From assembly GCA_035637455.1 (NCBI GenBank), contig DASPXE010000176.1:1-23174 (forward strand): 23,174 nt of DNA, read 5' to 3'. Positions 1-8,469 of this stretch are shown here, in pieces. This stretch comes from 20CM-4-69-16 sp035637455. GTDB lineage: Bacteria > Gemmatimonadota > Gemmatimonadetes > Gemmatimonadales > GWC2-71-9. The position numbers were made by a program, and so were the translations under genes. How positions within the stretch are numbered: the first letter of the stretch is position 1; each line of letters opens with the position of its first letter. Under the pieces are notes generated by a model, which saw nothing but the letters and a program-made list of their open reading frames with translations, was not told the DNA's origin and did no database searches.

Positions 1-19
1 GGGACTCTGCGAGGGACTC

Positions 20-77
20 GGGGCTTGAGGCTCGGGGCTCGGAATTCCCGAGTCCCGAACCCCGAGTCCCAAGCCCC
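20..77. repeat. Imperfect GC-rich inverted repeat downstream of the minus-strand operon
   Basis: The left arm (20-42) and right arm (47-77) pair imperfectly around an AATT centre. The right arm carries one extra copy of a short unit of the form CCGAGTCCC, so the element mixes tandem and inverted repetition. It lies between the window edge and the stop codon of the Gfo/Idh/MocA gene on the minus strand, which suits a transcription stop or an intergenic REP-type element. There is no clear T-tract, so an intrinsic terminator is not established. It differs in sequence from the coding palindromes found elsewhere in the window. Confidence 0.55.
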
Positions 78-115
78 CAGCGAGCAGCAACCATGCATTC
101 CGCATCTTGCGCCCC

Positions 116-1438
116 TCAGCCCATCACGACGTCGCGCTTCGCGTCGTCGAACATCACCTTGCGGCCGCTGTGCATCGCCGCGACCGTCATGCACAGCGCG
201 ACCGAGTGGCTGTAGCCCGCGTCGATGCTCGCGTTGGGCTGCTTGCGGCTGCGCACGCACTCCATCCAGTTGCGGATGTTGGCGGTGGTGGACGAATCGG
301 CACCCGTGTTCGCCGCCGTCTCCGTGGGCGCGACCTCGGAGAGCTTCATCGGGGCCAGTTGGTTGGCTTTCATGCCCATCTCCGCGGCGGACCGCTCGGT
401 GAGGCCGCCGGTGGGCGTGATCTCGTTGGTGTCGAGGTTCAGCATGCCGGCGTTCGAGTAGTACAGCTCCTTGGTGCCGCCGGCCGAGTTGGTCATGCGC
501 GACGAGTATACCACCTGGAACCCCTTAGTGGGGTCGTTGAGCGGCCCGTAGTCGAATACGATCGTCGCCGTGTCCCAGTTCTTGCGCCCGTCCTTCCACA
601 GGTAGACGCCGCCGTTGGCGACGACGCTGCGGGGGCGCGGCAGGTCGGTGAACCAGTGCACGGTGTCGATTTGGTGCACCATCCACTGATCCGGGATGCC
701 GGACGAGTAGGGCCAGAACAGGCGATACTCGAGGTACTTGCGCGGGTCCCACGGCTCGTAGGGGAGATAGGCGAGGAACCGCTTCCAGTCAGTGTCCTGC
801 TCCTTGATCGCGGCGACGAGCTGCGGGCGGCGCCAGCGTCCCGGCTGGTTCACGTTCCAGGTCATCTCCGCCATTACGATGTCGCCGAACTTGCCGGACC
901 GGATGAACTCGTTGGCGAGCTGGTAGTTCTTGGCGCTGCGGCGCTGGGTGCCGATCTGCACGACGCGGTTCGACTGCTTGACAGCGTCGCGGATGGCCAC
1001 CGCCATCTCCATGGTGTGCGCCAGCGGCTTCTCGATGTAGGCGTCCTGCCCCGCGTGCATCGCCTCGACACCGTGGTAGGCGTGCAGGAAGTCCGGCGTG
1101 GAGATCATCACCGCGTCGGTCGCCTTCGCGTCGTACATCTCCTCGTTGTTGCGGAACGGCCGCGGTTTGGCGCCCGTCACCTTCTCGATCCCGGCGACCC
1201 CCTCGTCGCGCCGCCGGTTCCAGATGTCGGACACGGCGACGATCTCGAAGTTGAGCTCCTTGCCGACTTTGCCGAACGCGGGGAGGAGGGCCTGGCGGAA
1301 GCGATCGGAGAAGCCGACGATTCCGACCCGCACGCGGTCGTTGGCGCCGAGGATTCTGGCGTAGCGTGCCGCCGGGAGCGCGGCGGCGGCCACCTTCAAG
1401 AACTCGCGGCGGCGCATGTGCGTCTTCTTCTTGGACAT
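116..1438 (-). CDS. Tat-exported Gfo/Idh/MocA-family oxidoreductase
   Basis: This is a 440-residue NAD(P)-dependent sugar oxidoreductase-like protein. The N-terminus has a twin-arginine signal (RRREFLKVAAAALPAA, residues 9-24), predicting export of the folded, cofactor-loaded enzyme, as known for glucose-fructose oxidoreductase. A Rossmann segment begins near residue 37 and the family motif EKPLAH follows at 136-141, with Lys137 the expected catalytic lysine. The nucleotide loop reads GIVGFSDRFR instead of the usual GxGxxG, so its third glycine is missing. ATG 1438 is chosen because a GGAGG lies 4 nt upstream; an in-frame TTG at 1456 has no such support. It follows the isomerase gene by 14 nt and is the last gene of the SusCD block. 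The substrate cannot be read from sequence; 3-dehydrogenation of a sugar or glycoside is plausible given the neighbours. Confidence 0.85.
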   Translation of the reverse strand: MSKKKTHMRRREFLKVAAAALPAARYARILGANDRVRVGIVGFSDRFRQALLPAFGKVGKELNFEIVAVSDIWNRRRDEGVAGIEKVTGAKPRPFRNNEEMYDAKATDAVMISTPDFLHAYHGVEAMHAGQDAYIEKPLAHTMEMAVAIRDAVKQSNRVVQIGTQRRSAKNYQLANEFIRSGKFGDIVMAEMTWNVNQPGRWRRPQLVAAIKEQDTDWKRFLAYLPYEPWDPRKYLEYRLFWPYSSGIPDQWMVHQIDTVHWFTDLPRPRSVVANGGVYLWKDGRKNWDTATIVFDYGPLNDPTKGFQVVYSSRMTNSAGGTKELYYSNAGMLNLDTNEITPTGGLTERSAAEMGMKANQLAPMKLSEVAPTETAANTGADSSTTANIRNWMECVRSRKQPNASIDAGYSHSVALCMTVAAMHSGRKVMFDDAKRDVVMG

Positions 1439-1452
1439 CTCCCCTCCTCGGG

Positions 1453-2373
1453 TCAAGAGTGTGGGCGACGGCGGCCGGCGGCGGACAGCCCGGCGACCGC
1501 GCCGCGCATGTAGGCGAACGACTGCTTCATCCCCGGCAGCGGGTCATCGGCGTCGATTTCGTACTCGAGGTTGACGTAACCGCGATAGCCGATCGCCTCG
1601 AGTTGCTGAAAGATTGCGGCGATCGGGATCGCTCCCTCGCCGACAATGCACTGGCTCCCTTTCGCCGTCAAATCGCGCAAGTCCTTGGCGTGCATGTCGA
1701 GCAGCCGCGGCCCGGCGTCCGCCACCGCCTGCACGACGTCGGTGCCGGTGCGCACGGTGTGCCCGATGTCGATGCACAGCCCCATCCGCCGGTCCATGTT
1801 CTTCAGGTGCTTCAGCGCGTCGTACGGGGACGGGAAGCGCTTGTCTTCCGGCCCGTGGTTATGGATAGCGACCGCGATGTCGTACTGCTTGGCGAAGCGC
1901 TCGATGCGCGGCAGGGTCTGCGGGTCCGTGTGGGCGGTGATGAGCGGCATGCCGGCGGCCTTGGCGTACGTGAAGTACTTGCCCACCTCCGCGTCGGTGT
2001 CCTGCTCGAAGGTGATCACACCGCCGCCGACGATGACGAGCCCGGCCGCCTCGATCTCCTGGCGCGCCGCCGCCAGCTCCGCGGGCGACAACTCGAACGG
2101 CAGGTGCACGGACTTGAGGTTGATGTAGCGCGCGCCCAGCGCCTTCACCATGGCGATGGCTTTGTCCCGGGGGAAGTTGCGCAGTGAGTAGCTCGCGACG
2201 CCGAGGTTCAGGGTCTCGACCGAGGTCCCCCTCTCCCGGAGGGAGAGGGGGTCAGGGGGTGAGGACCCCGTGATCGAGTGGGGGACGAAGCGCGCGGTGT
2301 CGAGCGCGGCGCCCGCCACGCCCGCGGCGGTAGTCGCCAGGAAGGCGCGACGCGGCACTGGCCCGTCGGCCAT
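1453..2373 (-). CDS. Tat-exported sugar phosphate isomerase/epimerase-like TIM-barrel protein
   Basis: This 306-residue protein belongs to the xylose-isomerase-like TIM-barrel (AP endonuclease 2) superfamily. A Tat signal (PRRAFLATTAAG, residues 7-18) is followed by the barrel from about residue 54. Probable metal ligands sit in the segments IHNHGPEDK (170-178), CIDIGH (200-205), MHAKDL (227-232) and NLEYE (268-272). Members of this group isomerise or epimerise sugars, and some act on 3-keto-glycosides. Residues 36-51 are encoded by a palindromic repeat, placed between the signal peptide and the barrel. ATG 2373 lies 2 nt after the SusD stop, with GAGG directly against it, so translation is probably coupled to SusD; the open frame continues upstream only inside susD. 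Exact substrate unknown. Confidence 0.85.
   Translation of the reverse strand: MADGPVPRRAFLATTAAGVAGAALDTARFVPHSITGSSPPDPLSLRERGTSVETLNLGVASYSLRNFPRDKAIAMVKALGARYINLKSVHLPFELSPAELAAARQEIEAAGLVIVGGGVITFEQDTDAEVGKYFTYAKAAGMPLITAHTDPQTLPRIERFAKQYDIAVAIHNHGPEDKRFPSPYDALKHLKNMDRRMGLCIDIGHTVRTGTDVVQAVADAGPRLLDMHAKDLRDLTAKGSQCIVGEGAIPIAAIFQQLEAIGYRGYVNLEYEIDADDPLPGMKQSFAYMRGAVAGLSAAGRRRPHS
2226..2268 (+). repeat. REP-like palindromic repeat, single copy inside a CDS
   Basis: The element consists of a hairpin made of a CCCCCTCTCC arm and a GGAGAGGGGG arm, followed by the tail GTCAGGGGGTGAGGAC. It is in forward orientation on the plus strand while the host gene is on the minus strand. It is therefore read in reverse, in frame, as SSPPDPLSLRERG within the TIM-barrel isomerase gene. 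The same element recurs at 13203-13310, 14501-14596 and 19506-19549. Confidence 0.85.
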
Positions 2374-2375
2374 CC

Positions 2376-4013
2376 TCAGTACCCCGGGTTTTGCGGGAAG
2401 GGCGTGGTGGTCCGGTCGATCTGGTTCTGCGGGATCGGGCGCAGCACGTGGAACGGCTGGATGTTGTTCTTGGCGTCGGGGTTGTACGCCTTGACACGCG
2501 CCAGCAGCGTGTGAGTGCGGACCAGGTCGAACCACCGCAAGGTCTCGCCCGCCAGCTCCCGCGCCCGCTCGTTCAGGATCTCGTCCAGAGTGAGTTGGTC
2601 TACGGTGCGCTCCATCTCGGCCTCGTGCTCCGGGATGGCGGCACGGCGGCGCACGGCGTTGAGGTAGGGGAGCCCCTCTGCCGGCCGGCCGTCACGCATC
2701 AAGGCCTCGGCCGCGATCAAGTACGTCTCCGCGAGCCGGAAGAGGAGGTAGTCCCGCGAGCCGCGCGTCTCGTTGACGCTGAGCCGGAAGGGGTCTTCGA
2801 ACTTGTTCAGCGACGGGAAAATCCGGTTGCTGTACGTCTTCGGCGTGTACACGCGGTACGGCTTGGTCTTCGCCAGCACGGTATCCGCGTCGCTGGTCGA
2901 GACGAACACCGCCGTGTCGCCGAGCTGGAACTTGAGCGCGCCGCTCAAGTCCCGCGGGATCGTCGTCACGTTGTTGGCGTACCACACGCGTTTGAACTGG
3001 GCGTCGTAGCGCGCGTCCTTGGTGCGGTCGTACAAGCCGAGCAGGAACGTCGTGGGCCGGAAGCGCTTGAACGGGCGGCCGTTGGCGATGTCGCGTAACA
3101 TGCCGGGCAGGACATCGTACTCCATCAGGAAGTACAGATGGCCTGTGTTGCCGGGGCCGGTGGTCAGCGGGTCCATGGTGTACTGGACCGACCAGATCAC
3201 CTCCGCGTTCCGCTCGTTGTTGAACGCGAACACGTCGGCGAACCGGGGCAGTAGCTGGTATTGCCCGGAGTTGATGACCCGGAGCGCGTAGTCGGCGGCG
3301 TTCGCGAAGTCGCCGGCCTGCTGTTTCGCGGCCTCGTCGACCACGGCGTTCGTGTCGCGGAGCCGGGTCAAGTAGACCTTGGCCATGAGATGCTGCACCG
3401 CCCCTTTGGTCACGCGCCCGTAGTCTTTCGTTACGTAACCGAGATTCGCTTCGGCGTAGCGCAGGTCGCTCAAGATCTGCTCATAGACCGTATCGACCGG
3501 GACGCGCGTGAACTCGGTGCTCGGCGTCGTGGTCGCTGTCAGCTGCAGAGGCAGCGGCCCGTACATCTGGACCAGGACGAAGTAATAGAGCGCGCGCAGA
3601 AAGCGCACTTCGGCCAGCCGTTGGGCTTTGAGGCTCGAGTCCATCTGCACGACCGGCGCCTGGCCGATCGCCGAGTTGGCGGTGTTGATCGCCCGATAGA
3701 AGTCGTCCCAGGTGTTGCTGAAGTAGTCCACCGTGGGGTTCAGCTGTGATGTGTAGTCGTTGATGTATTTGTAGCTCCCGTCGGCGCCCTTGGTGTAGGT
3801 GTCCGTCCCGAACTCGGTCACCGTGAAGCCCCGTTCCTGCGCCCAGAAGCTGCGCAGCGGCTCGTACGACGCGTTGACCAGCGCTTGGAACGCGGCCTCC
3901 GTGCCGTAGGCTCCCGGCGTCAAGCCGGAAATGACGTCTTCATTCAGGTCCATGCAGCCGGCGAGGCCCGCCAGCAGCACCGCGCCAAGCACCACGCCAG
4001 TTCGCTTGCTCAT
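2376..4013 (-). CDS. SusD/RagB-family outer-membrane glycan-binding lipoprotein
   Basis: This 545-residue lipoprotein starts with a signal peptide ending in the lipobox LAGC, making Cys20 the predicted lipidated residue. The mature start (MDLNEDV) and the following segment, with its EAAFQALVNASY helix, are typical of SusD-like N-terminal domains. The C-terminal portion carries RDYLLFRLAETYLIAAEALMR (helical, TPR-like) and the closing stretch IPQNQIDRTTTPFPQNPGY, characteristic of the family. SusD proteins sit on the outer surface as a lid on their SusC partner and capture oligosaccharides for import. The start ATG 4013 has GGAGGA 3 nt upstream and lies 16 nt after the susC-like stop. The gene is intact and of normal length; its ligand is unknown. 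Confidence 0.95.
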   Translation of the reverse strand: MSKRTGVVLGAVLLAGLAGCMDLNEDVISGLTPGAYGTEAAFQALVNASYEPLRSFWAQERGFTVTEFGTDTYTKGADGSYKYINDYTSQLNPTVDYFSNTWDDFYRAINTANSAIGQAPVVQMDSSLKAQRLAEVRFLRALYYFVLVQMYGPLPLQLTATTTPSTEFTRVPVDTVYEQILSDLRYAEANLGYVTKDYGRVTKGAVQHLMAKVYLTRLRDTNAVVDEAAKQQAGDFANAADYALRVINSGQYQLLPRFADVFAFNNERNAEVIWSVQYTMDPLTTGPGNTGHLYFLMEYDVLPGMLRDIANGRPFKRFRPTTFLLGLYDRTKDARYDAQFKRVWYANNVTTIPRDLSGALKFQLGDTAVFVSTSDADTVLAKTKPYRVYTPKTYSNRIFPSLNKFEDPFRLSVNETRGSRDYLLFRLAETYLIAAEALMRDGRPAEGLPYLNAVRRRAAIPEHEAEMERTVDQLTLDEILNERARELAGETLRWFDLVRTHTLLARVKAYNPDAKNNIQPFHVLRPIPQNQIDRTTTPFPQNPGY

Positions 4014-4029
4014 GGCTCCTCCCGCCGGT

Positions 4030-7000
4030 CTAAAAGCCTACCGTGAGGCCGGTCAACACCGTCCAGTAGCCGGGCACACCGGCGCTGGTGCGTGACTCAG
4101 GGTCGAGGCCCTGAAAGTCGGTGAACAGGAACGGATCCAGCGCCGTGGCGTAGACGCGCAGGGAGCGGCCGCGGAACGGACCGATCCGCGCGCCCGGCAC
4201 GGTGTAACCCAGCGTGATGCTACGGACGCGGACGAACGACCCATCTTCGAAGCCCAACGCGCTGTTGAACGGCGGGAATTCCTGATCGACGTTCGGACGA
4301 GGATCGGTGTTCGAAGGGTTGGTCGGCGTCCAGTAGTTCACGGCGAGGTTGTTGTAGCGGCCGGCCAGCACGTTGTTGTCCTTGCGGAACTGGTCGTTCA
4401 CCATGAAGCCCCAACGGGCGACCGCCATGATCGACAGGTCCAGGCCCTTCCAGTCGAAGTGGCTGGTCAGGCTTCCCGTCCAGTCGGGGAACCCGGTGCC
4501 GAGAATCACCCGGTCGTTGGCGTCGATCTTGCTGTCGCCGTTCTGGTCGACGATCCGAATGTCCCCGGGCTTCCGCCCGTAACGCTTCGCCTCGATGGAA
4601 TCCTGAAGCTGCCAGATGCCGGCGAACTTGTAGTCGTAGTAGACCTGGATGGGGGAGCCGATAAACCAGCGGTTTCCCACGTCGTCCTTGTAGCCGCCGT
4701 ACAAGCTGACGATGCGATTGCGGTTCATCGCCCAGTTGAGCTGGGTGGTCCACGCCAGTCCATGCCAGTTCCGGAGGAGCTCGGTCGAGAGAGCCACCTC
4801 GGCCCCGTAGTTCCGCGTCGCCCCGACGTTCTGCAGAATGCTCGAGTAGCCGTTCGCGCCGGCGAGCTGCCGCGCCATCAGCAGGTGGTCCGTGGAGGAC
4901 CGATAGACGTCCACCGATCCGCTGAGCCGGCCGCTCAGCAGGCCGAACTCCAGCCCCACGTCTACCTGGCCAGTCCGCTCCCACGTCAGATCCGGGTTCA
5001 CGAGGCTGCCGGGCCGGTAACCTACCGCCGGCTGGTCAGCGAACGAGTACATCGTTCGCGTCAGCGATCCTTCCGTTTGATAGGGATCGATCGCCGTATT
5101 GCCGGTTTGCCCGTAACTAATCCGCAGCTTCAGATCGGAGAAGAGGTTGGTGCGACGGATGAAGTCCTCGTCAGCGAGCCGCCAGGCCACCGCAACCGAG
5201 GGGAACAGCTGATACTTGTGTCCCGGAGCCAGACGGGAGGAGCCGTCCAGGCGACTGGTCAACGTCAGGAGATAGCGATCCTTGAGCGCGTAATTGACCC
5301 GGGCCATGTAGGATTGGAGTTTCCAATCGGTCAGGTTGCTGCCCACGCTCAAGATGCGGCCGGCTGACCCCAGGTCGTAGAACTGCTGCTGCTCGTACGG
5401 CAGCCCGGTCACGCTCGTGACCTGATCTTCGAACTGCTGCCGTTGGATGCTGTACAGCAGCGTGGCCTCGACTCGCTGAGCCGAGCCCAAGCTCCGCCGA
5501 ATGGTCAGAATGTTGTCAAGGGTGTAAGCGACGGTCCGATTTTGCTGCAGCGACGCGTTGGCGCCGCTTCCCTGCATCGCCTGCGTCTGGGCACCCCAGA
5601 ACTGTCCCCGCCGGAAAAACGTCAGGTCGGCGCCGAAGTTCACCCGCCAGTTCAGCCACTCGGTCAGATTGTAGTCGGCGAACAGCGTACCGAACACCCG
5701 GGTGCGCGCCCGGTTGTCCTTCTGGTTCTCGATGTCGGAGAGCGGGTTCACACGCTGCCCGTCCGGGGTGGGCTTGAAGATGAGGTTCCCCGCGCTGTCG
5801 AACGGCATGCCGAGCGGGTCGTTGCCCAGCGCCTCGCTGTAGACCCCGTCGCCTCTGCCGAGGCGCTGGTCGCTGCGAACTGCGTTGGTGGAGGTGCCGA
5901 CTCGCAGTCGGGGGCTCAGCCGATGGTCGAAATTGAGTCGCGCCGACCAGCGCGTGAAGTCCTGCCCCTTCACGATTCCGCGCTGATCGAACTTGCTCCC
6001 GCTGAGCGCGAACCGGCTCTTGTCGTCGCCTCCGGTGATCCGCACCTCGTTGTTGACCTGCTGCCCCTCCTGCAACACGAGATCTTGCCAATCCGTCCAC
6101 TGACCGGCTTTGAGCGACGCAATCTCCACCGGCCACAAGAGCGCAGCATCGCCGGCGTCGCACGCCGCCACGCCGCTCGGGCACTGGTACTTTCCCACCG
6201 TCCGGCTGGCCTCCCGCTTGAACTGGGCGAATTGCGGGCCGTTCATCATCTGCATCCGCCGCGACGCCTGCTGCACGCCGAAATACGTGTCGTAGCTGAC
6301 GCTCGTCACCCCCGCCTTGCCCTGCCGGGTGGTGATGAGCACCACGCCGCTGGCGCCGCGCGAGCCGTAGATCGCCGTGGCCGATGCGTCCTTCAAGACC
6401 TCGATCGACTCGATGTCGTTCGGGTTCAGGTCCCCGATCCCCCCGGACAGCGGGATGCCGTCGAGCACGTAGAGCGGATCGTTGGACGCGGTCAGCGAGC
6501 GCTCGCCCCTGACCCGGATGCTGATGCCGTCGCCTGGCTTGTTACCGGTGGTGAGGATATCCACGCCGGGTACGCGCCCCTTGAGGGCGTCGACGGCGTT
6601 CGCCTTCGGAACTGCCGTCACGTCTCCGCCTGATACCGAGGTCACGGAGCCCGTCACATCCTTGCGGGCCTGCGTGCCGTAGCCGACGACGACGACCTCC
6701 GAGAGCGAGATGGCGAGCAGCGGCAGCCGGAAGTCCGCGGTGGCCGTATTCCCGGCTGCCACGACCACGCCGGCGAGTTCTGCGGGCGCATGCCCGATCA
6801 GTTGCGCCCGCAGCCGATACGTCCCGGGAGGCACGAGGGCGATGGTGTAGCGGCCGTCGACCCCAGCGGTGGCGCCGAGTGCCGTGCCCACAATCGTCAC
6901 ACGGGCCTCCGCTAGGGGGGCGCCAGTCTCCTGGGCCGTGACTGCACCCGAAATCGTCCCTGCGTCGTGCCCCGCGGTCGTGGCCCCGTCTTGGGCGCGG

Positions 7001-7161
7001 CCGACGTGGAGAGGCAAGACGACGAACAGCGATAGCAGCAGAGGGAGATGCCTGGGGGTGGAACGGCGCCCGGCCGGCAGGGACCGGACCGGCGCCGACA
7101 CGACGACGTGATGGGGTAGCGATGGACGCCCCCCGACGGCTTGGCGGCGACGCTTCCACAT
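4030..7161 (-). CDS. SusC/RagA-family TonB-dependent outer-membrane transporter
   Basis: This 1043-residue TonB-linked transporter imports oligosaccharides across the outer membrane with its SusD partner. A long basic leader precedes the hydrophobic signal core LPLLLSLFVVLPL (39-51) and a likely cleavage near GRAQ. A carboxypeptidase-regulatory-like domain follows at about 69-150. The family signature VVVVGYGTQARKDVTGSV lies at about 156-173, and the plug domain at about 180-285 contains YVLDGIP and DASATAIYGSRGASGVVLITT. The rest is a beta-barrel that ends in Phe, as outer-membrane barrels do. ATG 7161 is preferred over the in-frame ATG 7209 because GGAGGA lies 4 nt upstream. No anti-sigma or sigma-factor gene accompanies it and no N-terminal STN domain is seen, so classical trans-envelope sigma signalling is not indicated. 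Confidence 0.95.
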   Translation of the reverse strand: MWKRRRQAVGGRPSLPHHVVVSAPVRSLPAGRRSTPRHLPLLLSLFVVLPLHVGRAQDGATTAGHDAGTISGAVTAQETGAPLAEARVTIVGTALGATAGVDGRYTIALVPPGTYRLRAQLIGHAPAELAGVVVAAGNTATADFRLPLLAISLSEVVVVGYGTQARKDVTGSVTSVSGGDVTAVPKANAVDALKGRVPGVDILTTGNKPGDGISIRVRGERSLTASNDPLYVLDGIPLSGGIGDLNPNDIESIEVLKDASATAIYGSRGASGVVLITTRQGKAGVTSVSYDTYFGVQQASRRMQMMNGPQFAQFKREASRTVGKYQCPSGVAACDAGDAALLWPVEIASLKAGQWTDWQDLVLQEGQQVNNEVRITGGDDKSRFALSGSKFDQRGIVKGQDFTRWSARLNFDHRLSPRLRVGTSTNAVRSDQRLGRGDGVYSEALGNDPLGMPFDSAGNLIFKPTPDGQRVNPLSDIENQKDNRARTRVFGTLFADYNLTEWLNWRVNFGADLTFFRRGQFWGAQTQAMQGSGANASLQQNRTVAYTLDNILTIRRSLGSAQRVEATLLYSIQRQQFEDQVTSVTGLPYEQQQFYDLGSAGRILSVGSNLTDWKLQSYMARVNYALKDRYLLTLTSRLDGSSRLAPGHKYQLFPSVAVAWRLADEDFIRRTNLFSDLKLRISYGQTGNTAIDPYQTEGSLTRTMYSFADQPAVGYRPGSLVNPDLTWERTGQVDVGLEFGLLSGRLSGSVDVYRSSTDHLLMARQLAGANGYSSILQNVGATRNYGAEVALSTELLRNWHGLAWTTQLNWAMNRNRIVSLYGGYKDDVGNRWFIGSPIQVYYDYKFAGIWQLQDSIEAKRYGRKPGDIRIVDQNGDSKIDANDRVILGTGFPDWTGSLTSHFDWKGLDLSIMAVARWGFMVNDQFRKDNNVLAGRYNNLAVNYWTPTNPSNTDPRPNVDQEFPPFNSALGFEDGSFVRVRSITLGYTVPGARIGPFRGRSLRVYATALDPFLFTDFQGLDPESRTSAGVPGYWTVLTGLTVGF

Positions 7162-7371
7162 CGGATCCTCCGAGTGCGCGGAATCCCCGTTTTTGGAGTG
7201 CCTCCGCAAGCGTCGTGCCCCTCACGTGATGCTAGTCACGCAGCCCAAGAACCGTCGCCAAGGTGTGCAGTGGAACTTTCGTCAAGCGGCATCACGCATC
7301 GCTGCTCGGGTCGTCTAGGTTGGATCGTCGGGAACGGGGTGTCGCGCCGACGCCACGGGTGCTGCGGGCGC
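7162..7371 (-). promoter_or_regulatory. Intergenic region upstream of susC, with a small inverted repeat
   Basis: This 210-bp gap separates the upstream Gfo/Idh/MocA stop from the SusC start and is the largest gap in the minus-strand block, so it is the likeliest place for a promoter of the SusCD genes. It contains an inverted repeat CGTGA-N6-TCACG at 7225-7240, about 64-79 nt before the SusC start, which could be an operator or a leader hairpin. A TTGACG hexamer on the minus strand (7285-7280) could be a -35 box, but no matching -10 box is visible at the proper distance. No coding sequence is seen. Confidence 0.4.
7166..7171 (-). promoter_or_regulatory. Shine-Dalgarno of the SusC gene
   Basis: On the minus strand GGAGGA stands 4 nt before ATG 7161. 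It decides the start over the upstream in-frame ATG at 7209. Confidence 0.8.
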
Positions 7372-8409
7372 TCAGCGACGGGCCGCGCTCAGGCTCACCG
7401 CCGCTCCCGTACGCGCCGACCGGTACAGCGCTTCCACGAGCTCGACGCTGCGGCGTCCCTCGCGGCCGTCACACAGCGGCCTCGCCCCCGTGCGGATCGC
7501 GGACAGGAAATCTTCGAGCACCCGGCGGTGCCCGCGGACGTTCGCCACCACGGGAGACGTAGCGCTGGCGTTGGTGCCTCCCGCTTCGGCAGGGGGTGCG
7601 TCCGGCGGCGGCGCCCGGAGCTGGACGGAGACGACCCGGTCGTGCTCGACGAGGACGGTTCCCTCCGAGCCCGTGAGCTCGACGCGCCGCGGGAATCCCG
7701 GGAAGGCCGATGTCGCGGCCTCGAGTGTGCCGATGGCGCCGCCGGCGAACTCGAGACACGCGACCGCCGTGTCCTCCACCTCGATGTCGTGGAGCGCGGT
7801 GCGCGTGCTGGCGTAGACACGCGCGATGTCCCCGAGCAGCCACAAGAGCAGGTCGACAGAGTGGATTGCCTGGTTCATCAGTGCTCCGCCGCCGTCGAGC
7901 GCCCACCTCCCGCGCCACCCGGAGCCGGCGTAGTATTCCGGCGGCCGGTGCCACTTCACGCGCGCCGACACCAGGATCGCGCTGCCGAGCGCGCCTGTCG
8001 CGAGCAGACTCTTGAGCCAGACGAGGTGAGGCGCGGTGCGGTCTTGAAAGATCACGCCCAACTTCACGCCGGCGCGGTCGCACTCGTCGACCAGCGCGTC
8101 GATGTGCTCGGTGGTGACGTCGAGGGGCTTCTCCACCAGCACGTGCAGCCCCTGCCGTGCGGCGGCCCGCGCGTGCTCGGCGTGAAGGCCCGACGGCGTC
8201 CCCACGAGCACCGCGTCCATCGGCCGGTGTCGCATGAAGCCGTCGAGATCCCGGTAGGCCCGCCCGCCGTAGCGAGCGGCCATGCCTGACGCCTTCTCCG
8301 GATCTCGCCCCCAATACGCGACGAGCTCGACGCCCGGAGTCTCCCGTGCGGCGCGCGCGTGCGTGTCGCTGATGTTGCCTCCGCCGAGGACACCGATGCG
8401 GACGGTCAT
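7372..8409 (-). CDS. Gfo/Idh/MocA-family oxidoreductase, cytoplasmic
   Basis: This 345-residue NAD(P)-dependent dehydrogenase-like protein has no signal peptide. The N-terminal Rossmann fold opens with MTVRIGVLGGGNIS, a regular GxGGxx loop. The family motif VEKPLDV at 92-98 carries catalytic Lys94. The C-terminal alpha/beta domain includes DGGGALMNQAIHSVDLLLW, with the conserved His of the active site. The open frame continues upstream through the divergent gene, but the Rossmann start fixes the true N-terminus at ATG 8409. Its ribosome-binding site is weak. It lies upstream of SusC on the same strand with a 210-bp gap, so co-transcription is possible but not shown. Unlike the 116-1438 homologue it should act in the cytoplasm, for instance on keto-sugar products. 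Substrate unknown. Confidence 0.88.
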   Translation of the reverse strand: MTVRIGVLGGGNISDTHARAARETPGVELVAYWGRDPEKASGMAARYGGRAYRDLDGFMRHRPMDAVLVGTPSGLHAEHARAAARQGLHVLVEKPLDVTTEHIDALVDECDRAGVKLGVIFQDRTAPHLVWLKSLLATGALGSAILVSARVKWHRPPEYYAGSGWRGRWALDGGGALMNQAIHSVDLLLWLLGDIARVYASTRTALHDIEVEDTAVACLEFAGGAIGTLEAATSAFPGFPRRVELTGSEGTVLVEHDRVVSVQLRAPPPDAPPAEAGGTNASATSPVVANVRGHRRVLEDFLSAIRTGARPLCDGREGRRSVELVEALYRSARTGAAVSLSAARR

Positions 8410-8469
8410 ACTCGGTACATGGCACGCCTGGCGCATGTTTTGCAAGGTCGCAAAGGCCGGCGCCCGATC
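8410..8469. promoter_or_regulatory. Divergent 60-bp intergenic region with inverted repeat
   Basis: This gap separates the divergent Gfo/Idh/MocA and subunit-3 genes and must hold both promoters if both are transcribed from here. It contains the inverted repeat TTTGC-AAGGTC-GCAAA (8439-8454), 15 nt from the plus-strand start and 29 nt from the minus-strand start. The location suits an operator for a local repressor controlling both directions, though no regulator gene is in the window. Convincing -35/-10 boxes are not visible, and neither start has a strong ribosome-binding site. Confidence 0.4.

Noticed and set aside
1439..1456. TTG start extending the Gfo/Idh/MocA protein by six residues
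   Set aside because: The extension overlaps the isomerase stop region and consists of the ribosome-binding site itself; ATG 1438 is well placed after GGAGG.
2374..2535. Upstream extension of the isomerase frame into the susD gene
   Set aside because: The extra 54 codons lie entirely within susD in another frame, look unlike protein and would hide the Tat signal.
7280..7285. TTGACG as the -35 box of a sigma-70 promoter for susC
   Set aside because: No acceptable -10 hexamer at 16-19 nt spacing, so it was kept only as a remark in the intergenic entry.
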